Shown: positions 63,201 to 64,000 of the stretch, piece after piece
Layout of the letters: each line of letters begins with the position of its first letter
How positions within the stretch are numbered: the first letter of the stretch is position 1
Origin: Rhodococcus sp. 14-2483-1-2
GTDB lineage: Bacteria; Actinomycetota; Actinomycetes; Mycobacteriales; Mycobacteriaceae
NCBI RefSeq assembly: GCF_002259405.1
Contig: NZ_NPFW01000017.1
Span: 248,001-312,000, forward strand
DNA length: 64,000 nt
Direction of reading: 5' to 3'
Program-made: the position numbers and the translations under genes
The notes under the pieces: model-generated
The model's database searches: none
The model's input: only the letters and a program-made list of their open reading frames with translations
Told to the model about the DNA's origin: nothing

Positions 63201-64000
63201 AGGACCTCGGCCATGGCCGGGGTGGCTTCGGGTTGCGCCGAGCAGTCGCTGAGCCAGTGGCCGAGCAGGGCCGCGATGACCGGAACCTGGTTCTCCATGC
63301 GCTGCAGAGCGAGGAAGACGCGGTAGACGGCTTCTTCGAGTTCGGGGGTTCGGCCTTCGTCGATGGCGGCATCGTAGTGCGCGAGTGCGCGAGTGAGCTT
63401 GGCGCGGAACGAATCCGGCAGCCCCTGCACGTCTGCGTCGAGCGAGTGCAGGAACGAGTGGAAGTGCTCGCGAGGGGAGTGGACGCGCTCGTCGTTGCTC
63501 TCCTCGTCCATCGTGGGACGGTTGCGGGAGAGTTCGCAGATGTCTGCGAACGTGTTGAGCAGATCCAGCTCGGCGGAGACCACTCCCGAATCGTTGCGAG
63601 GAACGTCGGCACGCAGAGTTTCGTAGGTGGACAACAGGTTTCGCGCGCGGGCTCCGCTGACGTCGAAGCCGGTGATGAGGGCGGCGAGTTCGTCGAGTCG
63701 GTCCAGTGCCCGGCGCTGCGGTGAACGCTGTGCGGCGTCGTCGATACCGCGGAACTGCACGCGCGGTGCCTGCTCGGAGACCTTCTGCTCACCGGCCTGA
63801 TCGACGCGCAGCAGTGCCGCTCCTGCGTCGACCTGTCCGTTGACCGAGGCCAGTACCTCACGCACGGTGCCCGCGTAGGGAGACCGGACGGCGGTTTCCA
63901 TCTTCATCGATTCGAGGACGACGAGGGTCTGTCCCGCTTCGACCTCGTCGCCGACGGCGACCGGGACGGCCACGACGACGGCGGGTGCCGGTGCGCGGAC
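60281..64000 (-). CDS. Multifunctional biotin-dependent acyl-CoA carboxylase (partial, N-terminus outside window)
   Basis: At least 1239 codons. The window enters the biotin carrier region: VGDEVEAGQTLVVLESMKMET with the biotin Lys, then a long central domain, and a carboxyltransferase part with YRTGAG-type loops, GGYDRVMGPNGQAQYWAP, YGAEIGRAIVNFDGP and YHGGAFVVFSG near the end. The biotin-carboxylase domain must lie outside the right edge. Single-chain carboxylases of this eukaryote-like layout (LCC) occur in mycolata and are thought to carboxylate acetyl- or propionyl-CoA and longer substrates. The frame runs unbroken to the window end; the first M at 63973 is internal. Confidence 0.9.
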   Translation of the reverse strand, partial: VRAPAPAVVVAVPVAVGDEVEAGQTLVVLESMKMETAVRSPYAGTVREVLASVNGQVDAGAALLRVDQAGEQKVSEQAPRVQFRGIDDAAQRSPQRRALDRLDELAALITGFDVSGARARNLLSTYETLRADVPRNDSGVVSAELDLLNTFADICELSRNRPTMDEESNDERVHSPREHFHSFLHSLDADVQGLPDSFRAKLTRALAHYDAAIDEGRTPELEEAVYRVFLALQRMENQVPVIAALLGHWLSDCSAQPEATPAMAEVLERLIGATQARYPVIGDVARNLRFRLFDEPQIRSAREKIYDGVRGSLQYLAENPDAADYSARIAALVATPEPLIELLAQRITDPGALLEVITRQYYEIRTLEDVKAFDRDGKHFVTGNFELSGERLHLVSTATDFDSLAATLDAVEDIAGPSPEHLAVDLYLSWPDASTDGDALSEQLQAALAAHPSTGRWRRVTVTAFGSATRKMTYRRTTVEGSEPLAEDTIIRDMHPLTGQRLDLWRLKNFDGVRLPASAGTYLFHLTSKANPSDERLVALAEIRGVTTQLDDAGNIVAVPEIERTVAACLDGIRRAQAGRGKKRLDANRVVLYVWPVLNVPADRIATIARHIAPLTIGAGLEEITLIARLAEKPGATPREVALRLSYRSGAGIVAKVTPPPTEPMRPLDEYTQKVQRSQARGTVYPYELIPLLSSNGGTFTEYDFDADGVLAPVDRPYGRNSAGVIVGVATTPTAKYPEGITRVALFGDPTKALGTVAEAECSRIVAAIDLAEQLGAPVEWFALSSGATISMESGTENMDWVSRGLRRIITFTQAGGEINIVVAGINVGAQPYWNAEATMLTHTKGILVMTPDSAMVLTGKQSLDYSGGVSAEDNFGIGGYDRVMGPNGQAQYWAPNLRAACDILFAHYDHAYAAPGERFPRRAATADPTERDVRTYPHVHPSSDFTTVGDIFSSVTNPDRKKPFDIRTVMRAVVDQDHSVLERWADMADADTSVVFDAHLAGIPVSVIGIESRAIPRKGWFPSDGPDQWTSGTLFPNSSKKTARAINAASGSRPIVVLANLSGFDGSPESLRNIQLEYGAEIGRAIVNFDGPVVFCVVSRYHGGAFVVFSGALNDNMEVLAVEGSFASVLGGAPAAAVVFTRDVNARTAADPTVKELETALNTAEDDATRSALRVELAAVRANARNAKLGEVAAEFEAIHNIQRAQNVGSVHHIVPAAELRPQLVAAIERGMARSLAK

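Overview
The window is high-GC actinobacterial DNA from the mycolic-acid bacteria, most likely a Rhodococcus or close relative. Pointers are an MspA-family porin, a DinB protein of the type seen in mycothiol-dependent transferases, an F420-type luciferase-like oxidoreductase, a DUF222/HNH (13E12-type) gene, a one-chain biotin-dependent acyl-CoA carboxylase, an IdeR-like iron box, and a neighbouring pair matching M. tuberculosis Rv0805/Rv0806c (cyclic-nucleotide phosphodiesterase and the Stealth protein CpsY). I saw no rRNA, tRNA or CRISPR array.

Layout. 1-7.97 kb is mostly minus-strand: a fused ABC exporter running off the left edge, an ABC-2 permease/ATPase pair, an F420-type oxidoreductase, a small glycine-rich protein, a glutathionyl-hydroquinone-reductase-like enzyme and a GNAT protein. 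8-17.4 kb holds a cold-shock protein, a PadR regulator coupled to an MFS exporter, acyl-CoA metabolism genes, a probable adenine deaminase, a membrane-anchored molybdopterin enzyme, an aldonolactone oxidase and a TetR regulator. 17.5-26.8 kb holds a PLP racemase-like protein, a large RecB-nuclease/RNase H/helicase fusion, an alpha/beta hydrolase, a long-chain acyl-CoA synthetase and a DEAD-box RNA helicase. 26.9-36.2 kb has three coupled units: a three-subunit molybdenum hydroxylase of YagTSR type, a two-gene polar amino-acid ABC importer whose binding protein and permease are fused, and a pair of acyl-CoA dehydrogenases. 36.2-41.4 kb holds the Rv0805/Rv0806c-like pair, a VanZ protein, a methyltransferase and a phosphoribosyltransferase.

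41.4-48.9 kb is an accessory island between two copies of the 3' end of the phosphoribosyltransferase gene. It contains an MspA-type porin, a small membrane protein, a large membrane-associated polymorphic-toxin-like protein with a C-terminal PD-(D/E)XK-type nuclease domain, a probable immunity gene, two remnants related to an IS1380 transposase, two coupled tiny membrane proteins, an Imm52-like immunity gene, and a second copy of the first immunity gene about 92% identical in protein. This is the most unusual part of the window and the best candidate for an undescribed system: a toxin/immunity cassette next to an outer-membrane pore, in a block that duplicates and decays quickly.

49-64 kb returns to core-type genes: a zinc-free quinone oxidoreductase, a DinB protein, an SRPBCC/SDR pair, an iron-siderophore binding lipoprotein behind an IdeR-like box, an HNH nuclease, an iron-sulfur photolyase, a Tat-exported PhoD-type phosphatase, TrhO, an RluA-type pseudouridine synthase, a small secreted protein and the C-terminal two thirds of a one-chain acyl-CoA carboxylase. 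Strong hairpin terminators mark many convergent boundaries.
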